Shown: positions 61,801 through 62,599, counted from the first letter of the stretch. The stretch: DNA of 64,000 nt from Prochilodus magdalenae (GCA_024036415.1 JAMWET010000473.1:470001-534000); one strand, 5' to 3'. A program made the numbers and translations. The notes: generated from the letters alone by a model not told the origin.

Positions 61801-62414
61801 ACTGCGTAGCTTCTCAGTGCCTGTGTGTACAAATATGACAGAGGGGAGGATAGCAGTGCTGAGAACAACTTTAAGGTTTAAAGCAAGCGGGTTTCTTTTC
61901 TTTCTTCTAACCTGTAATTTTGTAGCATTCTCCTGAATGACTTGGTGGATTCACAGTCTGCTAAGTACATCATAATATTTTCGTTGTTCATGTCAACATG
62001 ATAAGCAAAAAGTAGGGTATCTAAGCAATTTTTGAGTCCCCAGCTGTCTGCAGGAAAATATCTTTGCCATTTGTTTAAGCTGCCTTAAACATCCTGACCA
62101 CACAGAGGAAGTTCACTGTGTACAATTGTAGGAAGATATAAATGCCATGTAACTTTAAAAGCACTGAACCTACAACATGCATCATGAACCTCATCGTTAA
62201 ATCTGAGCATTCAGTCTCTATGCCATATGATTCACATCTATACACACTGTCTCTTGTACATGCATACAGGTGGCCATTCAAACTGCACATCTCTGCCCCT
62301 CTCCCATGGAGAGATGATGAGGCTGGACGAGGGCCGTTTCCCAGCCCTGGAGCTCAACAACAGACGCCTCTCTGTGAAGAACTCCTTCTGTCGCAAGAAT
62401 GGCATCTACACTCG
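2060..62414 (+). CDS. sdk2: Sidekick-2 cell adhesion molecule, 40 in-frame exons, partial at both ends
   Basis: Single-pass type I membrane protein of the Ig superfamily. In vertebrates SDK2 mediates homophilic adhesion between matching neurons and anchors at synapses through a C-terminal PDZ-binding motif. The window encodes Ig2-Ig6, all thirteen FN3 domains, the transmembrane helix and about 60 cytoplasmic residues. Every junction joins in frame: the summed coding length is 5,713 nt, which is two leading bases, 1,903 codons and two trailing bases. Human SDK2 is about 2,170 residues, so roughly 110-130 N-terminal and 150-170 C-terminal residues are missing. Sdk2 rather than sdk1 is inferred from the transmembrane and cytoplasmic sequence. 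All introns are GT-AG except one GC-AG. There is no frameshift or stop, so the gene looks intact. The span includes introns; exons are listed separately. Confidence 0.96.
3165..3385 (+). repeat. Degenerate tRNA-derived SINE
   Basis: Runs from GTCTAGCACAATGGATAACA (A-box-like) through GGTTTAATTCA (B-box-like) to a tail resembling GTCAGCTAAATGCTGTAAA. The same family is better preserved on the opposite strand at 17096-17318 and 28199-28415. The divergence suggests an old insertion. Confidence 0.7.
4098..4262. repeat. MITE-like dispersed repeat, copy 1
   Basis: Shares GGGAAGGAAGATAAAGG, a GATATGGGTAA block and CCATGTTTAGCA with the stretch at about 43725-43925. It carries GTTGCACCCAGAAGGAA near one end, which recurs inverted (TTCCTTCGGGGTGCAAC) at the opposite end of the second copy. 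This suggests a short inverted-repeat element. Boundaries are approximate. Confidence 0.5.
4270..4620. repeat. Dispersed fish repeat (unclassified)
   Basis: Contains GATCAGACACAACAGTGCTG and a preceding CACTGCAGCGAAACTGACAT, motifs I associate with a high-copy non-coding repeat of otophysan fishes. Related words recur near 18845-18900 and 24606-24740. Family name and limits are not established. Confidence 0.4.
5739..5872 (+). CDS. sdk2: sdk2 exon: Ig2, second half
   Basis: Encodes [20 protein letters not shown], then [16 protein letters not shown]. The F-strand Cys is replaced by Ala (YYAQA), which matches the missing B-strand Cys of the previous exon. NKT is an N-glycosylation sequon. Acceptor CCAG at 5738; donor GTGAGT at 5873. 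Enters phase 2, leaves phase 1. Confidence 0.96.
5873..6885 (+). other. Intron between Ig2 and Ig3
   Basis: 1 kb. It contains an (AG)n microsatellite at 6287-6326, a second short GA-rich run at 6420-6445 and otherwise unremarkable sequence. It ends in a CT-rich acceptor tract. Open frames across it on either strand are low-complexity read-through. Confidence 0.8.
6287..6326. repeat. (AG)n microsatellite
   Basis: About 40 bases of uninterrupted AG dinucleotides inside the Ig2-Ig3 intron, read as GAGAGA on the + strand. Confidence 0.95.
6886..6997 (+). CDS. sdk2: sdk2 exon: Ig3, first half
   Basis: Encodes [15 protein letters not shown], then KNTS (sequon) and [10 protein letters not shown] with the B-strand Cys. 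This segment is close to the invariant Sidekick Ig3 start. Acceptor CATAG at 6885; donor GTGTGT at 6998. Phase 1 in, phase 2 out. Confidence 0.95.
6998..7344 (+). other. Pyrimidine-rich intron within Ig3
   Basis: 347 bp. About 7080-7340 on the + strand is almost entirely C and T with interspersed TTT runs. It yields long spurious open frames rich in Phe, Ser and Leu. The acceptor is CTCTCAG at 7344. Confidence 0.9.
7345..7535 (+). CDS. sdk2: sdk2 exon: Ig3, second half
   Basis: Begins [13 protein letters not shown] (core Trp) and contains [20 protein letters not shown] (F-strand Cys in YYEC) and [16 protein letters not shown]. Both Ig3 cysteines are therefore present. Donor GTAGCC at 7536. 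Phase 2 in, phase 1 out. Confidence 0.96.
7774..7857 (+). CDS. sdk2: sdk2 exon: Ig4, first half
   Basis: Short exon encoding [20 protein letters not shown], then VDIPCQARG. This segment is very strongly conserved in vertebrate Sidekicks and carries the B-strand Cys of Ig4. Acceptor CTGCAG at 7773; donor GTGAGT at 7858. Phase 1 in and out. Confidence 0.96.
7858..9905 (+). other. Intron within Ig4
   Basis: 2 kb. It holds a 61-bp AT-rich palindrome (8715-8775) followed at once by a (TA)n run (8784-8806). The remainder shows no recognised repeat or gene. Confidence 0.75.
8715..8775. repeat. Near-perfect 61-bp inverted repeat
   Basis: CAGGTTATTACAGTTAATTA at the left is mirrored at the right by a stretch ending AACAGTAATAACCTG, with an ATATATGTGTATATATAT centre. 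It would form a long hairpin or cruciform and could be a tiny MITE. The (TA)n run follows within 10 bases. Confidence 0.8.
9906..10100 (+). CDS. sdk2: sdk2 exon: Ig4, second half
   Basis: Encodes [18 protein letters not shown] (core Trp), then [20 protein letters not shown] with the F-strand Cys, and TNTYLAVT. Conserved Sidekick Ig4 signature. Acceptor AACAG at 9905; donor GTGCGT at 10101. Phase 1 in and out. Confidence 0.96.
10101..11350 (+). other. Intron between Ig4 and Ig5
   Basis: 1.25 kb, of which about 870 bp (10240-11110) is a polypurine tract listed separately. The last 240 bp before the acceptor are of ordinary composition. Confidence 0.85.
10240..11110 (+). repeat. Long polypurine (GA-rich) tract
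   Basis: The + strand is overwhelmingly A and G, with many GAGAGA runs, imperfect GGAGAGA-type words and few pyrimidine interruptions. The complementary strand gives long spurious Ser/Leu/Phe open frames. It is a degenerate GA microsatellite rather than a gene. Edges are approximate. Confidence 0.9.
11351..11467 (+). CDS. sdk2: sdk2 exon: Ig5, first half
   Basis: Encodes [20 protein letters not shown], then [18 protein letters not shown]. It has the B-strand Cys, core Trp and an NIT sequon. Acceptor CCCAG at 11350; donor GTCAGC at 11468. Phase 1 in and out. Confidence 0.96.
11468..11785 (+). other. Intron within Ig5
   Basis: 318 bp. Its 3' half (about 11640-11785) is a CT-rich tract with a short TATATATA run, leading into a TCTACAG acceptor. 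Nothing else was seen. Confidence 0.85.
11786..11953 (+). CDS. sdk2: sdk2 exon: Ig5, second half
   Basis: Encodes [20 protein letters not shown], then [20 protein letters not shown] with the F-strand Cys, and EASANLVVW. Nearly identical to the known vertebrate Sidekick-2 segment. Donor GTGAGT at 11954. Phase 1 in and out. Confidence 0.97.
11997..12897. repeat. 0.9-kb foldback with ~375-bp inverted arms
   Basis: The left arm (11997-12377) begins TTCAAACGGGGGTGTTCACA. The right arm (12528-12897) ends as its diverged inverse, TGTGAACACCCTGTTTGAA. Internal blocks such as GCAATGGGATTTTCAGTTAA and TTGAATAAAAATCAATACAA are also mirrored. The roughly 150-bp centre plus inner arm ends form one copy of the short element seen at 15440, 27579 and 42730. 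Confidence 0.85.
12341..12564. repeat. Short inverted-repeat element, copy at the foldback centre
   Basis: Ends are TATCGTTGCTGTCCAAAGA and its inverse TCTTTGGACAGCAACGATA. Internal words include ATGGCAACTTTACAGGAGAG, GTCAATGGAACCAGAC, TTTTGGGCCATTTCTGTTG and AAATCAACAAAAATGGAGAT. These define the family used for the other copies. No coding capacity; probable non-autonomous DNA transposon. Confidence 0.75.
12890..13068. repeat. Partial copy of the short inverted-repeat element
   Basis: Repeats GAATAGAAGTCAATGGAACC, CATTTCTGTTGGTCCATTC and the right terminus TTTGGACAGTGACGATAT, but lacks the left terminus. It abuts the end of the foldback, sharing TTGAATAG at the join. Confidence 0.75.
14091..15408 (+). 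mobile_element. Tc1-like DNA transposon, copy 1 (inactive)
   Basis: 1,318-bp element flanked by TA on both sides (14089-14090 and 15409-15410). The left end CACGGCTCAAAAAAAATAAG pairs imperfectly with the right end (...AATTTTTTTGAGCAGTG-type), both continuing into GGGAACACTTT. It encodes a DD34E-type transposase fragment in the same orientation as sdk2. The lineage also occurs at 39610-40988. Confidence 0.9.
14389..15163 (+). pseudogene. Tc1-like transposase remnant
   Basis: A start codon at 14389 opens [20 protein letters not shown] but stops at 14539. Most of the N-terminal DNA-binding region found in the sister copy at 39868-40707 is deleted here. A second open frame (14477-15163, 228 codons) carries the catalytic region: FTDESRF (first Asp), [24 protein letters not shown] where the second Asp has become Asn, and NPIEHLWD (Glu). 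Loss of the DNA-binding part and of one catalytic Asp indicates no activity. Confidence 0.88.
15440..15690. repeat. Short inverted-repeat element, complete copy
   Basis: Runs from ATATCGTCGCTGTCCAATGA to TTTGGACAGCGACGATAT, about 250 bp. The interior has the family words in the inverse orientation relative to 12341-12564 (for example GTCTGGTTCCATTGACTTG). It lies 31 bp from the end of Tc1 copy 1. Confidence 0.8.
15730..16660 (-). mobile_element. Tc1-like transposon relic, antisense
   Basis: Read on the minus strand it contains remains of the GGSIMVWxC transposase block (near 16010-16060). The + strand words CCAGACAGGCCCAAACTATG, CACCAGGTTTCTTTGCAAAC and GGCACTCACAGATATGTAAT belong to a common fish Tc1-like element. 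Heavily mutated, with no long open frame. Limits are approximate. Confidence 0.65.
17096..17318 (-). repeat. tRNA-derived SINE (family A)
   Basis: On the minus strand it starts TGGTTGGTGTAGCTCAGCGG (tRNA-like A box), then GGGTTTGAATCCC (B box). It ends in the tail CTCTGGATAAGAGCGTCAGC, a widespread teleost SINE 3' motif. Well preserved compared with 3165-3385. Confidence 0.85.
17658..17760 (+). CDS. sdk2: sdk2 exon: Ig6, first half
   Basis: Encodes [20 protein letters not shown], then [13 protein letters not shown] with the B-strand Cys. Acceptor CTTCAG at 17657; donor GTAACA at 17761. Phase 1 in, phase 2 out. Confidence 0.96.
19091..19208. repeat. Fragment of the short inverted-repeat element
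   Basis: Contains TTTCTGTTGGTCCATTCATC, the GTAAACCGCAGCTGCTGTGT block and TAGTAAAAATCAACAAAAAA, ending at TGGAGAT. Neither TCGTCGCTGTCC terminus is present, so it is truncated on both sides. Confidence 0.65.
19938..20218 (-). repeat. tRNA-derived SINE (family B)
   Basis: On the minus strand: GTAGTCGTGGGCTGTAGGTT near the start (A-box-like), CGCCGGTTCGATTCCCTGAG (B box), then ACTGCCCCCTAGTGTGTTCA and a tail with TTTCCCCACTGTGGGATCAA. Nearly complete. Partial copies lie at 32815-32942 and 59235-59450. Confidence 0.8.
20633..20809 (+). CDS. sdk2: sdk2 exon: Ig6, second half
   Basis: Encodes [20 protein letters not shown], an [20 protein letters not shown] block with the F-strand Cys, and [16 protein letters not shown] and NDS are sequons. 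Acceptor TTTCAG at 20632; donor GTCTAA at 20810 is weak but frame-consistent. Phase 2 in and out. Confidence 0.95.
20810..21590 (+). other. Intron between Ig6 and FN1
   Basis: 781 bp, AT-rich, no recognised repeat or gene. Confidence 0.8.
21591..21727 (+). CDS. sdk2: sdk2 exon: FN3 domain 1, first half
   Basis: Encodes [20 protein letters not shown], then [20 protein letters not shown] with the FN3 B-strand Trp and an NLT sequon. It marks the change from Ig to FN3 repeats. Acceptor TTGCAG at 21590; donor GTGAGT at 21728. Phase 2 in, phase 1 out. Confidence 0.96.
21728..22784 (+). other. Intron within FN1
   Basis: 1.06 kb. Around 22285-22390 and 22540-22660 there are AT-rich stretches with partly complementary words (GGGTTGGACCAAC, TAGTCCAACCTAAAAATGAT). 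These may be remains of a palindromic element; otherwise nothing was recognised. Confidence 0.65.
22785..22932 (+). CDS. sdk2: sdk2 exon: FN3 domain 1, second half
   Basis: Encodes [20 protein letters not shown], then [20 protein letters not shown] with the Tyr-corner region typical of FN3 F strands, and QFSRETER. Acceptor TCCAG at 22784; donor GTCAGT at 22933. Phase 1 in, phase 2 out. Confidence 0.96.
24020..24420. repeat. Large palindromic MITE-like repeat
   Basis: ATTAATATGGAGTACTATGC and AGAGACTTTTTCAAAATAAA on the left (24107-24160) are mirrored on the right (24243-24308) by TTTATTTTGAAAAAAAAAAT-type sequence and GCATAGTTCTCCATAT. The right end carries GTAAAGTGTTACC. Limits are approximate; likely a non-autonomous DNA element. 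Confidence 0.55.
27281..27962. mobile_element. Tc1-type non-autonomous element with a nested insertion
   Basis: The left end CAGTACCAGTCAGAAGTTTA and right end TCTAAACTTTTGACTAGTAC-TG are inverted repeats, next to TA on the left. This terminus is typical of fish Tc1-like elements. No transposase frame remains. A full copy of the short inverted-repeat element sits inside. Confidence 0.7.
27579..27834. repeat. Short inverted-repeat element, copy nested in a Tc1-type relic
   Basis: Starts TATCGTCGCTGTGCAAATAA and ends TTTGGACAGCGACGATAT. The interior has GGTTCCATTGACTTCCATTC and GTAAAGTTGCCATTTTGGAG. A degenerate stretch of the same family precedes it (27418-27560), starting AAAATGGCAACTTTACAGGA. 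Confidence 0.8.
28199..28415 (-). repeat. tRNA-derived SINE (family A)
   Basis: Minus strand: GGTTGGTGTAGCTCAGCGGA, B-box GGTTCAAATCTCGG-like region, tail CTCTGGATAAGAGCGTCAGC. Close relative of 17096-17318 with a short AT insertion near the tail. Confidence 0.85.
29222..29440. repeat. Long (CT)n microsatellite
   Basis: About 220 bp of CT dinucleotides with occasional CCCT or CTTT interruptions. It generates spurious Ser-Leu and Arg-Glu open frames on the two strands. Confidence 0.97.
30501..30641 (+). CDS. sdk2: sdk2 exon: FN3 domain 2, first half
   Basis: Encodes [20 protein letters not shown], then [19 protein letters not shown] and LQGYIIR. The FN3 core Trp and NQS sequon are present. 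Acceptor TCTCAG at 30500; donor GTGAGA at 30642. Phase 2 in and out. Confidence 0.97.
30642..31995 (+). other. Intron within FN2
   Basis: 1.35 kb without a recognised repeat, gene or RNA. Confidence 0.75.
31996..32177 (+). CDS. sdk2: sdk2 exon: FN3 domain 2, second half
   Basis: Encodes [17 protein letters not shown], then [20 protein letters not shown] and [12 protein letters not shown] is a sequon. The DCQ cysteine replaces what I recall as a Tyr in mammalian SDK2, giving two cysteines eight residues apart. Acceptor CTCAG at 31995; donor GTGAGG at 32178, chosen because GGA-G then joins TG-CCC to give the expected LQGVPTVPP. Phase 2 in, phase 1 out. Confidence 0.95.
32428..32543 (+). CDS. 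sdk2: sdk2 exon: FN3 domain 3, first half
   Basis: Encodes [20 protein letters not shown], then [19 protein letters not shown] with the core Trp and an NST sequon. Acceptor TCACAG at 32427; donor GTATTC at 32544. Phase 1 in, phase 0 out. Confidence 0.96.
32544..33101 (+). other. Intron within FN3 domain 3
   Basis: 558 bp. It holds a partial family B SINE (32815-32942); the rest is AT-rich and unremarkable. Confidence 0.8.
32815..32942 (-). repeat. Partial SINE (family B)
   Basis: Minus-strand B box CGCCGGTTTGATTCCCTGAA, followed by a GCCCTTGAGAAAGGCACC-like block. Only the tRNA-like half is kept. Confidence 0.7.
33102..33297 (+). CDS. sdk2: sdk2 exon: FN3 domain 3, second half
   Basis: Encodes [20 protein letters not shown], then [20 protein letters not shown] and [26 protein letters not shown] is a highly conserved Sidekick segment. 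Acceptor CCCCAG at 33101; donor GTAAGT at 33298. Phase 0 in, phase 1 out. Confidence 0.96.
33298..34912 (+). other. Intron between FN3 and FN4
   Basis: 1.6 kb, AT-rich, no recognised repeat or coding segment. Confidence 0.75.
34913..35011 (+). CDS. sdk2: sdk2 exon: FN3 domain 4, first half
   Basis: Encodes [20 protein letters not shown], then [13 protein letters not shown]. Acceptor CTCCAG at 34912; donor GTGATG at 35012. Phase 1 in and out. First of the compact FN4-FN9 exon cluster. Confidence 0.96.
35143..35334 (+). CDS. sdk2: sdk2 exon: FN3 domain 4, second half
   Basis: Encodes [20 protein letters not shown], then [20 protein letters not shown] and ISSGVPP. NRT and NLT are sequons. Acceptor TTGTAG at 35142; donor GTCAGC at 35335. 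Phase 1 in and out. Confidence 0.96.
35335..36255 (+). other. Intron between FN4 and FN5
   Basis: 921 bp with a short poly(A) run (36173-36186) and no recognised repeat or gene. Confidence 0.8.
36256..36377 (+). CDS. sdk2: sdk2 exon: FN3 domain 5, first part
   Basis: Encodes [20 protein letters not shown], then [20 protein letters not shown]. The usual FN3 Trp is Phe here (LQFKPG), as in other Sidekick FN5 domains. Acceptor TGCAG at 36255; donor GTAATA at 36378. Phase 1 in, phase 0 out. Confidence 0.95.
36464..36573 (+). CDS. sdk2: sdk2 exon: FN3 domain 5, middle part
   Basis: Encodes [20 protein letters not shown], then [16 protein letters not shown]. The preceding intron is only 86 bp. 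Acceptor GCCAG at 36463; donor GTATAG at 36574. Phase 0 in, phase 2 out. Confidence 0.95.
36574..37037 (+). other. Intron within FN5
   Basis: 464 bp, AT-rich. Nothing was recognised. Confidence 0.8.
37038..37188 (+). CDS. sdk2: sdk2 exon: end of FN5 and start of FN6
   Basis: Encodes [20 protein letters not shown], then [20 protein letters not shown] and [12 protein letters not shown] is a sequon; the FN6 core Trp is in LRWV. It is the one exon that spans a domain border. Acceptor ATGCAG at 37037; donor GTAGGT at 37189. Phase 2 in, phase 0 out. Confidence 0.95.
37189..37934 (+). other. Intron within FN6
   Basis: 746 bp, no recognised repeat or gene. Confidence 0.8.
37935..38172 (+). CDS. sdk2: sdk2 exon: FN3 domain 6, remainder
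   Basis: At 238 bp this is the longest exon in the window. Encodes [20 protein letters not shown], then [20 protein letters not shown] and [16 protein letters not shown]. Acceptor TTGCAG at 37934; donor GTGAGA at 38173. Phase 0 in, phase 1 out. Confidence 0.96.
38352..38467 (+). CDS. sdk2: sdk2 exon: FN3 domain 7, first half (GC donor)
   Basis: Encodes [20 protein letters not shown], then [22 protein letters not shown] is a sequon. The only frame-consistent exit is after the AAG Lys codon at 38467, where the intron starts GCAATC instead of GT. The next exon continues VMYREKD, giving the expected GYKVMY join. Using the nearby GTGTTT at 38474 would shift the frame. Confidence 0.92.
38468..38469 (+). 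promoter_or_regulatory. Non-canonical GC splice donor
   Basis: The exon-intron join reads AAG|GCAATC. The intron ends CTCTCAG at 38588 after 121 bp, so this is a GC-AG intron, the main minor class handled by the U2 spliceosome. It is one base from a GTAATC donor. Confidence 0.85.
38589..38778 (+). CDS. sdk2: sdk2 exon: FN3 domain 7, second half
   Basis: Encodes [20 protein letters not shown], then [20 protein letters not shown] and [13 protein letters not shown] is a sequon. Donor GTAAAA at 38779. Phase 0 in, phase 1 out. Confidence 0.96.
38884..38982 (+). CDS. sdk2: sdk2 exon: FN3 domain 8, first half
   Basis: Encodes [20 protein letters not shown], then [13 protein letters not shown] with the core Trp. 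Acceptor TTTCAG at 38883; donor GTGAGT at 38983. Phase 1 in and out. Confidence 0.96.
39067..39261 (+). CDS. sdk2: sdk2 exon: FN3 domain 8, second half
   Basis: Encodes [20 protein letters not shown], then [20 protein letters not shown] and [13 protein letters not shown] is a sequon. The 84-bp intron before it is the shortest in the window. Donor GTGCAT at 39262. Phase 1 in and out. Confidence 0.96.
39610..40988 (-). mobile_element. Tc1-like DNA transposon, copy 2 (inactive)
   Basis: Same lineage as 14091-15408 but antisense to sdk2. The left end CACTGCTCCAAAACTTGAAA follows TA and matches the inverse of copy 1's right end. Toward 40988 the sequence parallels the inverse of copy 1's left end (TACTATACTCTGATTAAAAA) but stops after GTGTTTC, so the outer part of that inverted repeat is missing. 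Confidence 0.88.
39868..40707 (-). pseudogene. Tc1-like transposase pseudogene, frameshifted
   Basis: Three minus-strand frame segments cover a near-complete transposase. The N-terminal helix-turn-helix part (near 40430-40700, with [18 protein letters not shown] and [11 protein letters not shown] words) is retained, unlike copy 1. The catalytic blocks follow as [28 protein letters not shown] and NPIEHLWE. Frame changes near 40400 and 40150 and a deletion after SERCT-type sequence break it. Confidence 0.8.
41048..41249 (+). CDS. sdk2: sdk2 exon: FN3 domain 9, first part
   Basis: Encodes [20 protein letters not shown], then [20 protein letters not shown] and [17 protein letters not shown] is a sequon. 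Acceptor CCTCAG at 41047; the donor GTAAGT at 41250 splits the Lys codon. Phase 1 in, phase 2 out. Confidence 0.96.
41250..41810 (+). other. Intron within FN9
   Basis: 561 bp, AT-rich, nothing recognised. Confidence 0.8.
41811..41914 (+). CDS. sdk2: sdk2 exon: FN3 domain 9, remainder
   Basis: Encodes [20 protein letters not shown], then [14 protein letters not shown]. Acceptor ACACAG at 41810; donor GTTAGT at 41915. Phase 2 in, phase 1 out. Confidence 0.96.
42135..42205 (+). CDS. sdk2: sdk2 exon: FN3 domain 10, first part
   Basis: Short exon encoding [20 protein letters not shown], then VRWK with the core Trp. Acceptor TTCAG at 42134; donor GTAAAC at 42206. Phase 1 in, phase 0 out. FN10 is split over four exons. 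Confidence 0.96.
42730..42980. repeat. Short inverted-repeat element, copy
   Basis: Starts CGTCGCTGTCCAAAGAAAAA and carries ATGGCAACTTTACAGGAGAG, GTCAAAGGAACCAGACGTCC and TTTCAGTTGGTCCATTCATC. The right end ATGGAGATACATGTTTTTC is followed by a degenerate terminus. Confidence 0.75.
43725..43925. repeat. MITE-like dispersed repeat, copy 2
   Basis: Parallels 4098-4262: GGGAAGGAAGATAAAGGTCC, GATATGGGTAATA, GCCATGTTTGCTAATGCAA, ending near TTCCTTCGGGGTGCAACTAT, which is the inverse of the other copy's start. Confidence 0.5.
44424..44559 (+). CDS. sdk2: sdk2 exon: FN3 domain 10, second part
   Basis: Encodes [20 protein letters not shown], then [17 protein letters not shown]. Acceptor TTACAG at 44423; donor GTGAGT at 44560. 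Phase 0 in, phase 1 out. Confidence 0.96.
44560..45097 (+). other. Intron within FN10 (second)
   Basis: 538 bp. A pentanucleotide microsatellite (44961-45046) lies just before the branch and acceptor region; the rest is unremarkable. Confidence 0.85.
44961..45046. repeat. (TCTCT)n pentanucleotide microsatellite
   Basis: About 17 near-perfect TCTCT units (TCTTC in another register). It ends 51 bases before the acceptor of the 57-bp FN10 exon. Confidence 0.97.
45098..45154 (+). CDS. sdk2: sdk2 small exon: FN3 domain 10, third part
   Basis: At 57 bp this is the smallest exon found. Encodes [22 protein letters not shown] is a sequon. The length is a multiple of three and it is flanked by phase 1 introns, so skipping would keep frame. 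Acceptor CCTCAG at 45097; donor GTAAGT at 45155. Confidence 0.95.
45155..46351 (+). other. Intron within FN10 (third)
   Basis: 1.2 kb. It holds a degenerate telomere-like tract (45694-45885). Nothing else was recognised. Confidence 0.8.
45694..45885. repeat. Degenerate telomere-like (CCCTAA)n tract
   Basis: About 190 bp of CCTAACCCTAACC-type hexamers with variants such as CCTGGCCCTAAT, CTTTACCC and CCCGACC. The + strand is the C-rich one. The opposite strand gives a spurious Arg/Val-rich open frame. Confidence 0.85.
46352..46453 (+). CDS. sdk2: sdk2 exon: FN3 domain 10, last part
   Basis: Encodes [20 protein letters not shown], then [14 protein letters not shown]. The [15 protein letters not shown] block is the FN3 Tyr-corner region; NLS is a sequon. 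Acceptor GTGCAG at 46351; donor GTGAGG at 46454. Phase 1 in and out. Confidence 0.96.
46623..46738 (+). CDS. sdk2: sdk2 exon: FN3 domain 11, first half
   Basis: Encodes [20 protein letters not shown], then [19 protein letters not shown] with the core Trp. Acceptor CGCTAG at 46622; donor GTAGCT at 46739. Phase 1 in, phase 0 out. Confidence 0.96.
47165..49031. repeat. (CTCA)n satellite-like array with higher-order units
   Basis: About 1.87 kb of CTCA tetramers, pure at 47210-47330 and interrupted elsewhere by CAATCA, ATTCAGT, CACACA and TCTCTCGCTC variants. From about 48447 to 48880 a TCTCTCGCTCACTTATTCAG-type unit recurs at 48511, 48583, 48659, 48731, 48803 and 48873, spacing about 72 bases. 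A stretch at 47409-47535 recurs at about 48304-48430, offset 895 bases. It yields long spurious THSL-repeat open frames. Confidence 0.97.
49255..50325 (+). mobile_element. Tc1-like transposon relic interrupted by another repeat
   Basis: Contains remnants of a Tc1-type transposase in the sdk2 orientation: TACCTTGTATCAACAGTC-like sequence, then [15 protein letters not shown] near 49770-49815 with the catalytic Asp. After an insertion, [16 protein letters not shown] follows near 50130-50175 with the catalytic Glu. Multiple frameshifts and stops. The insertion at about 49831-50061 separates the two blocks. Confidence 0.8.
49831..50061. repeat. Repeat inserted in the Tc1 relic, with 15-bp flanking duplication
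   Basis: CAAACTGGTTTCATA occurs at 49816-49830 and again at 50062-50076, on both sides of about 231 bp that interrupt the transposase reading. The inserted sequence (AACTCAAAGCCTGCTACACA, TATCATTACTGGTAATTATT, CATATGCATTATTCATATCT) has a related copy at 51715-51945. Confidence 0.7.
51106..51292 (+). CDS. sdk2: sdk2 exon: FN3 domain 11, second half
   Basis: Encodes [20 protein letters not shown], then [20 protein letters not shown] and [21 protein letters not shown] and NLT are sequons. Acceptor CTGCAG at 51105; donor GTACCC at 51293 is weak but frame-consistent. Phase 0 in, phase 1 out. Confidence 0.95.
51715..51945. repeat. Dispersed repeat related to the insert at 49831-50061
   Basis: Shares GAACTCAAAGCCTGCTACAC, CCTTGCCATAAACATG, TATCATTACTGGTAA, GCCATATGCGTTA and ATATCTTTTGCT in the same order and orientation. 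Confidence 0.7.
52728..52830. repeat. (TATC)n microsatellite with (TA)n core
   Basis: TATC units surround a short ATATATATATAT stretch. The spurious frame reads YLSIYLSI repeats. Confidence 0.95.
54981..55492. mobile_element. Tc1-type deletion derivative, 512 bp
   Basis: TA-flanked, with terminal inverted repeats of about 60 bp: CAGTGAGGAAAATAAGTATT at the left and AATACCTATTTTCCTCACTG at the right, both continuing into the inverse pair of CACCCTGCGACTTTGCAAGT. The interior near 55390-55430 retains TGGCCTAGCCAGTCTCCAGA, which translates to the [10 protein letters not shown] block of Tc1 transposases. The rest of the transposase is gone. Confidence 0.85.
55756..55893 (+). CDS. sdk2: sdk2 exon: FN3 domain 12, first half
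   Basis: Encodes [20 protein letters not shown], then [20 protein letters not shown] and PCTPVD. NMS is a sequon. Acceptor CCACAG at 55755; donor GTGAGA at 55894. Phase 1 in and out. Confidence 0.96.
55894..57530 (+). other. Intron within FN12
   Basis: 1.6 kb. It holds a Tc1-like relic (56700-57062). The rest shows no recognised repeat or gene. Confidence 0.8.
56700..57062 (+). mobile_element. Tc1-like transposon relic, 5' part
   Basis: Contains TGTGCCCTCAAAATGACTTA, CTGGCAACGAAAGTGAGTAC, AGTTCAACATGGCACCTCAT and GATTGCCAACACCCTGAAAC. I recognise these as the 5' non-coding region and start of the DNA-binding part of a common fish Tc1-like element. The remainder is absent. Limits are approximate. 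Confidence 0.7.
57531..57692 (+). CDS. sdk2: sdk2 exon: FN3 domain 12, second half
   Basis: Encodes [20 protein letters not shown], then [20 protein letters not shown] and [14 protein letters not shown] is a sequon. Acceptor CTCCAG at 57530; donor GTCTGG at 57693 is weak but keeps frame into GAPGPPG. Phase 1 in and out. Confidence 0.95.
57962..58087 (+). CDS. sdk2: sdk2 exon: FN3 domain 13, first half
   Basis: Encodes [20 protein letters not shown], then [20 protein letters not shown]. Core Trp in LHWTSG. Acceptor GTGTAG at 57961; donor GTGAGT at 58088. Phase 1 in and out. Confidence 0.96.
58190..58354 (+). CDS. sdk2: sdk2 exon: FN3 domain 13, second half
   Basis: Encodes [20 protein letters not shown], then [20 protein letters not shown] and APSPSIS. 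Acceptor TCTCAG at 58189; donor GTAAGG at 58355. Phase 1 in and out. Last extracellular domain. Confidence 0.97.
58596..58736 (+). CDS. sdk2: sdk2 exon: transmembrane segment and juxtamembrane tail
   Basis: Encodes [20 protein letters not shown] followed by a continuous hydrophobic run ([14 protein letters not shown]), then the basic stop-transfer [30 protein letters not shown] and RGQSKKY match SDK2 more than SDK1 as I recall them; this is the main ground for the paralogue call. Acceptor TCCAG at 58595; donor GTATTC at 58737. Phase 1 in and out. Confidence 0.96.
59235..59450 (-). repeat. Partial SINE (family B)
   Basis: Minus strand: GGCTAGAGGTTAGGGAACCA, then ACCGGAGGGTCACTGGGTCA (degraded B box) and ACTGCCCCCTAGTGTGTGGG. 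The 3' tail seen at 19938-20218 is missing. Confidence 0.75.
60640..60915. repeat. ATGACA-rich MITE-like repeat
   Basis: Repeated TGTCATGACTTATCA, TAATGTCATGATAGATG and CATGACACTATTATA words in both orientations. It starts GGGTAACACTGACATAAACA and ends GTTATGTAGCAGTGTTTAA. This composition is seen in common teleost non-autonomous elements. Not classified further. Confidence 0.5.
62270..62414 (+). CDS. sdk2: sdk2 exon: first cytoplasmic exon (3'-most in window)
   Basis: Encodes [20 protein letters not shown], then [20 protein letters not shown] and NGIYTR. The second half is strongly conserved in SDK2; the first half differs from what I recall in mammals. Acceptor TACAG at 62269; donor GTGTGT at 62415. 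Phase 1 in, phase 2 out. The following exon (expected SPPRPSPG) is not in the window. Confidence 0.94.
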
Positions 62415-62599
62415 GTGTGTATTCACATCCTTGAATTTAAATGGCCAGTGTATTTCCAGTGTTTCTACATCAATTGAACATTGGTTATCATTAATTTAGT
62501 TTGAAAATATTAAGAAGCCTGGACCATGAATCAATGGAAATGCTCCAGAAATCTTTATATTTCCAAATTGCCAACTCATCCATCAATATGACCATCAAT

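Larger units (their letters stand above)
58737..62269 (+). other. Intron between transmembrane and cytoplasmic exons
   Basis: 3.5 kb. It contains a partial SINE (59235-59450) and a palindrome-like ATGACA-rich repeat (60640-60915). Around 60960-61250 the sequence resembles a stretch near 18770-18870 (words such as CTACTTGACA and ACACATCCT), perhaps a shared repeat. Elsewhere nothing was recognised. Confidence 0.7.
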
